NCBI GenBank assembly: GCA_002344965.1
Contig: DDUU01000011.1
Coordinates: 69,256 to 95,221 of the forward strand
Direction: 5' to 3'
From: Candidatus Tepidiaquacellales bacterium UBA2330
Lineage (GTDB): Bacteria > Bacteroidota > Ignavibacteria > Tepidaquicellales > Tepidaquicellaceae
Length of the DNA: 25,966 bases
Numbering within the stretch: position 1 is the first letter of the stretch; each line of letters starts with the position of its first letter. Made by a program: the position numbers and the translations under genes. Below, in pieces: positions 23,245-25,966 of the stretch. Under the pieces are notes generated by a model. That model was not told the DNA's origin. It searched no databases and saw only the letters and a list, made by a program, of their open reading frames with translations.

Positions 23245-25376
23245 GATCCCCCCTCCACCACCGCACTCTCATACCCAAACACATCCACAGCTTTAACGCA
23301 TATCTTTCTTTTTCCGGATTTTTTTGGAACCGTCAATGTCACTTCTCTAACTACCCTGAACTTATCGTCATCATTTGCAGTATTTCCGCGATAATCCTGC
23401 CACTTGCTCCGGAATACTTCGCCGTCATAATCCGGATCTATACTCCAGTATTCTAACAGAGAAAGCGGATCCTCTGCAATTATGTTTTGAAGTTTCTCCT
23501 TGTCTTTGTCATCAAGTGGCAAAGCATCAGGTGAAAGAAGAATATAATTATCTAGTTTTACTGTTATCTCATCGTTCTCTTTTCCTTCTTTAATTTCTAT
23601 CGGCTTTATTGACAGATACTGCAGAGATGAGAATCTTATCTGTCCGGATTTTATCAGCTTGTCATAACTTGCTTTAGTCTTCAGACGGTCTAAAAGATCC
23701 GGCGGGATCACGAGAACTTCAAGCTTTTCGTCTTTCAGCGAACTGATCGCTTGTCCGATATCAGTCGCAAAATTCCATCCGAGTACAATTACTTTTTTCC
23801 AACCTCCCATGTAAGTATTTCTCAGCATCTGTGCTCTTTTTAAAGTCCAGATTCCCGTGAGCTTATTTGGTGAGTCAACATAGACAAGTGTACTGCTCTG
23901 TTTTATATAACCCAGATTCAGCGGCGTGCCCTGCTGCATCGGGAATGGCATCGCTCCGTAAAGATTCATTACTACATGCGCAAGATCAGATATACTTCTG
24001 AATTCACTCTTCTCAAACTGCTCTTTCTGATAATCGCCTATGGACTGATAAAAGAAAGGTTTTGCCTCCTGATCTATAAGTCTCTTTCTCATTATCATGC
24101 AAGCGGGTTTACCTAGATCTGACATTATCCATCGGCGACCGAGTTTTTCTGCTGCTGCTCCTGTTGTTCCACTACCTGCAAAAAAATCAATAACGATACT
24201 ATTTTTATTTGTTACAGTGTTAATAATTCTTTCTATAAGTTTCGCTGGTTTTTGAGTAGGGTAATTTATTCTTTCTTCTGCTTGAGAATTTATTGGAAAA
24301 ATATCTGTCCAGATGGATTGTATATAATTTCCTTTCCATTCATCTAAAAATTGTTTTCTCATTAATCTCTTTGATTTATCATCAGGAAAATGAATTCTAC
24401 CTTCCCTATCAAACCTCTCCATAGTTTCTTTGCTTAATGCCCAACCTTTAGCTGGTGGCTTATAACCTTTATAATCATATATTAAAGAAGGGCTATAACT
24501 TGGACTTCCTAAATCACCTAATTTATAAATCCTCCCATCCTTTTCTTTAAATCTAAATCTTTCTTTTACATAATCTTCAGTACCAACTTTGGTGAATTGT
24601 GGATTGTAAATATACGACTCTTTATTTTTAACATAATAATATATTGAATCATGACATGTTCCAAACGACTTACTTTGATTTACTAAACCTTGTCTCCTTT
24701 TCCAGATTATTTCATTAATAAAATTTTCTTTACCAAAAATCTCATCAATTAAAATTTTTACATAATGACCTACGTGCCAATCTATCTGAACAAACAAAGA
24801 TCCCTTATCCGAAAGCAAATCTTTCATTAAGATTAATCTTGGATACATCATTTTTAAATAACTGAAAGTACCGTCTTTCCATGTATCAGCATAAGCAAAT
24901 TGTTCCAACACAGTTGGTTTTTGATTTATGTCTCCGTTTGGAAGTGTGATCTTTGTTCTGTAATCAGCTTTACTGTCAAAAGGCGGGTCAATATAGATCA
25001 GATCGATCTTACCTCTCATAGAAGGCAGTCCGCTCTTCTCATCTCCCGTAAGCAGAGCTTCCATTGCAAGCAGGTTATCGCCGTAGATTAGACGGTTTAC
25101 CCATTCACCTCCTATCTCTCGTTTAAACTTTTGCTGACCAATCTCATCCGTGCCGGGGATCTGCAGCTGAGGATCGCCTAAATTTTCAATTGCAGTAGCT
25201 TTATACTCCGGAGTTTTCTGACTGAACAGGTCAGAACTTTCTTTTGCCGGTAATACGAATTCATTGGTTTGCAGGCTTAGCTTATTGGCTGAGGATATTC
25301 TTTCAAGAATCTTTTCCGCTTCCTTCTTTCCTTCTGCTACTATCTTCGGCAGCTGTTCAATCAAAGATTCTGACAT
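23241..25376 (-). CDS. mod: Type III DNA adenine methyltransferase (Mod)
   Basis: The 711-residue protein is a beta-class N6-adenine methyltransferase. Catalytic motif IV DPPF is at 130-133 (after KIDLIYI) and the AdoMet-binding motif I FFAGSGTTG comes later at 398-406, the order that defines the beta class. Residues about 220-370 between them form the target recognition region. The C-terminal 230 residues (for example GGWKKVIVLGWNF, ALPLDDKDKEKL) are the extra domain seen in type III Mod proteins and likely bind Res. It gives sequence specificity, methylates one strand and pairs with Res. Mod is the first gene of the operon, with no clear promoter seen upstream. Codons for residues about 210-390 (roughly 24200-24750) are clearly more AT-rich than the ends, which suggests exchange of the recognition domain. 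Confidence 0.93.
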   Translation of the reverse strand: MSESLIEQLPKIVAEGKKEAEKILERISSANKLSLQTNEFVLPAKESSDLFSQKTPEYKATAIENLGDPQLQIPGTDEIGQQKFKREIGGEWVNRLIYGDNLLAMEALLTGDEKSGLPSMRGKIDLIYIDPPFDSKADYRTKITLPNGDINQKPTVLEQFAYADTWKDGTFSYLKMMYPRLILMKDLLSDKGSLFVQIDWHVGHYVKILIDEIFGKENFINEIIWKRRQGLVNQSKSFGTCHDSIYYYVKNKESYIYNPQFTKVGTEDYVKERFRFKEKDGRIYKLGDLGSPSYSPSLIYDYKGYKPPAKGWALSKETMERFDREGRIHFPDDKSKRLMRKQFLDEWKGNYIQSIWTDIFPINSQAEERINYPTQKPAKLIERIINTVTNKNSIVIDFFAGSGTTGAAAEKLGRRWIMSDLGKPACMIMRKRLIDQEAKPFFYQSIGDYQKEQFEKSEFRSISDLAHVVMNLYGAMPFPMQQGTPLNLGYIKQSSTLVYVDSPNKLTGIWTLKRAQMLRNTYMGGWKKVIVLGWNFATDIGQAISSLKDEKLEVLVIPPDLLDRLKTKASYDKLIKSGQIRFSSLQYLSIKPIEIKEGKENDEITVKLDNYILLSPDALPLDDKDKEKLQNIIAEDPLSLLEYWSIDPDYDGEVFRSKWQDYRGNTANDDDKFRVVREVTLTVPKKSGKRKICVKAVDVFGYESAVVEGGS

Positions 25377-25386
25377 ATTTGAATTT

Positions 25387-25400
25387 AATTAATATTAATT
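25387..25400. promoter_or_regulatory. AT palindrome upstream of mod
   Basis: AATTAATATTAATT is a perfect 14-base palindrome that starts 11 bases before the mod start codon. It could be a binding site controlling the defence operon, but AT content makes chance occurrence plausible. Confidence 0.2.
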
Positions 25401-25523
25401 TTTCCAATTTATGAAAAAAATCATTGTTAAAAAATTCATTATAATATAAAATCTTTCAAGTTGTGTCTGGACTTAAGTTCTGAGAATTTACTATTCTTTT
25501 GAATCACTATCTTGGAGAAAAAA

Positions 25524-25571
25524 ATGAAAAAATTTTTAAAATCTTGGTATCATTACATAAGTGCTTTATGA
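25524..25571 (+). CDS. Possible 15-residue leader or relic peptide
   Basis: A TTGGAG ribosome binding site (25512-25517) lies 6 bases before ATG. The frame MKKFLKSWYHYISAL then stops. MKKFLK is typical of the start of exported proteins, so this may be the surviving 5' end of a lost gene. It is one of few places here with a clear Shine-Dalgarno site. Confidence 0.25.
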   Translation: MKKFLKSWYHYISAL

Positions 25572-25672
25572 TGAAATAGTGTTGTATTTTATGCTAGATG
25601 CTTTTTATTCATTTTGAAAATTTCTAATCCCGTATGTATAGTAAATTTGAAAAACCCGAATTCAAAAATGAT

Positions 25673-25738
25673 CCTCACCCAGGAGAGGTGGCATATTTAT
25701 AGAAGAAGCCGGTTTCTATGCCCTCCCCTTTGGTGAGG
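25673..25738. repeat. Long imperfect hairpin element
   Basis: The outer arms CCTCACC (25673-25679) and GGTGAGG (25732-25738), and inner arms GGCATA (25690-25695) and TATGCC (25717-25722), line up into one long imperfect stem with purine-rich AGGAGAGG against CCTCCCCTTT. The GC-rich run TGAGGGTTGGGCGGGG continues past it. Such GC-rich, dispersed hairpins are common repeat elements between genes; no coding use is seen. Confidence 0.6.
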
Positions 25739-25742
25739 GTTG

Positions 25743-25954
25743 GGCGGGGTTTTCATTTGGTAATATATTCATCATAATATTTTGGGAATATTAATTATAG
25801 TCTCCGCTTAGATTCCCGCTATCGCGGGAATGACATTGAGGAATGTAAGGAGAAGGTTAGGAGAGGTTTTCGTAATGTTTTATTCTCATCATAAATGAGT
25901 CTTTGAATAAAAATTCTAGTCTCCGCTTAGATTCCCGCATTCGCGGGAATGACA
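25743..25954. repeat. Two tandem copies of a REP-like repeat unit
   Basis: A 38-base block occurs twice, at 25798-25835 and 25917-25954, 119 bases apart. Both copies read TAGTCTCCGCTTAG, then ATTCCCGC, a 4-base loop (TATC or ATTC), then GCGGGAAT and GACA. The only differences are in the loop, so the stem is exactly kept. The flanking parts also align (GGGGTTTTC with GAGGTTTTC; TATTCATCATAA with TATTCTCATCATAA), so the real repeat unit is about 119 bases. The ATTCCC-N8-GGGAAT core is like the REP/dRS3-type elements known from other bacteria. Confidence 0.85.
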
Positions 25955-25966
25955 AAATGGGGATGC

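Noticed and set aside
14576..25376. BREX, DISARM or type I restriction system
   Set aside because: No PglX/PglZ/BrxC-like, DrmA/B or HsdS-type genes are present; the methyltransferase and helicase-nuclease fit type III Mod and Res.
25430..25480. Sigma70-type promoter for mod (TTGAAA and TATAAT on the minus strand)
   Set aside because: The two boxes are separated by only about 10 bases, too close for a functional pair, and the AT content makes TATAAT common.

Overview
The window is an AT-rich bacterial chromosome segment. Two large secreted proteins end in a type IX secretion (T9SS) C-terminal sorting domain with the NYPNPFNPST signature. Two small intergenic sites fit the Bacteroidota promoter pattern TTTG-N19-TAnnTTTG. 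Together with the overall style (AT-rich, few Shine-Dalgarno sites, loosely packed single genes) this points to the Bacteroidota/Chlorobiota/Ignavibacteriota group, most likely an Ignavibacteria-like organism. This assignment is an inference.

Region 1 (1-11236) looks like ordinary chromosome. It holds the 3' half of an initiator tRNA-Met and its terminator, a small basic secreted helical protein, a 509-residue unknown protein, a 74-residue secreted peptide with a good promoter, and an 800-base gene-free AT-rich stretch with a two-part hairpin. Then come a secreted thioredoxin-TPR protein, an RmlD-like sugar reductase/epimerase, a YqgE/AlgH protein, and two divergently transcribed T9SS beta-propeller proteins, one with a single CxxCH haem-type motif.

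Region 2 (11243-14442) is a large MscS-family channel gene flanked by two direct copies of a non-coding sequence of about 270 bases that are about 90% identical by eye. The channel appears to lack its last C-terminal residues, and a scrap of a T9SS tail lies between its stop codon and the second repeat copy.

Region 3 (14576-25376, all on the minus strand) is a seven-gene defence operon, read from high to low coordinates: type III DNA methyltransferase (Mod), SIR2-family NADase-like protein, HerA ATPase, a two-helix membrane-anchored unknown protein, a DUF3037 protein, a uracil-DNA-glycosylase-like protein, and type III restriction helicase-nuclease (Res). Mod/SIR2 and DUF3037/UDG-like overlap by 4 bases (ATGA), and SIR2 and HerA are 7 bases apart. 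SIR2-HerA is a known anti-phage pair. Here it sits, with three further genes, between the two halves of a restriction-modification system. The inserted genes look more AT-rich than Mod and Res, and Mod itself has an AT-rich middle where target recognition is expected. This nested layout is the best candidate for a new or compound defence system. A plausible reading is a layered defence: restriction first, then NAD+ depletion by SIR2-HerA, with the membrane protein, DUF3037 protein and UDG-like protein as sensors, regulators or extra effectors.

Region 4 (25377-25966) has no substantial gene. It contains a possible leader or relic peptide, a long imperfect hairpin, and two diverged copies of a unit of about 119 bases carrying a REP-like palindrome.
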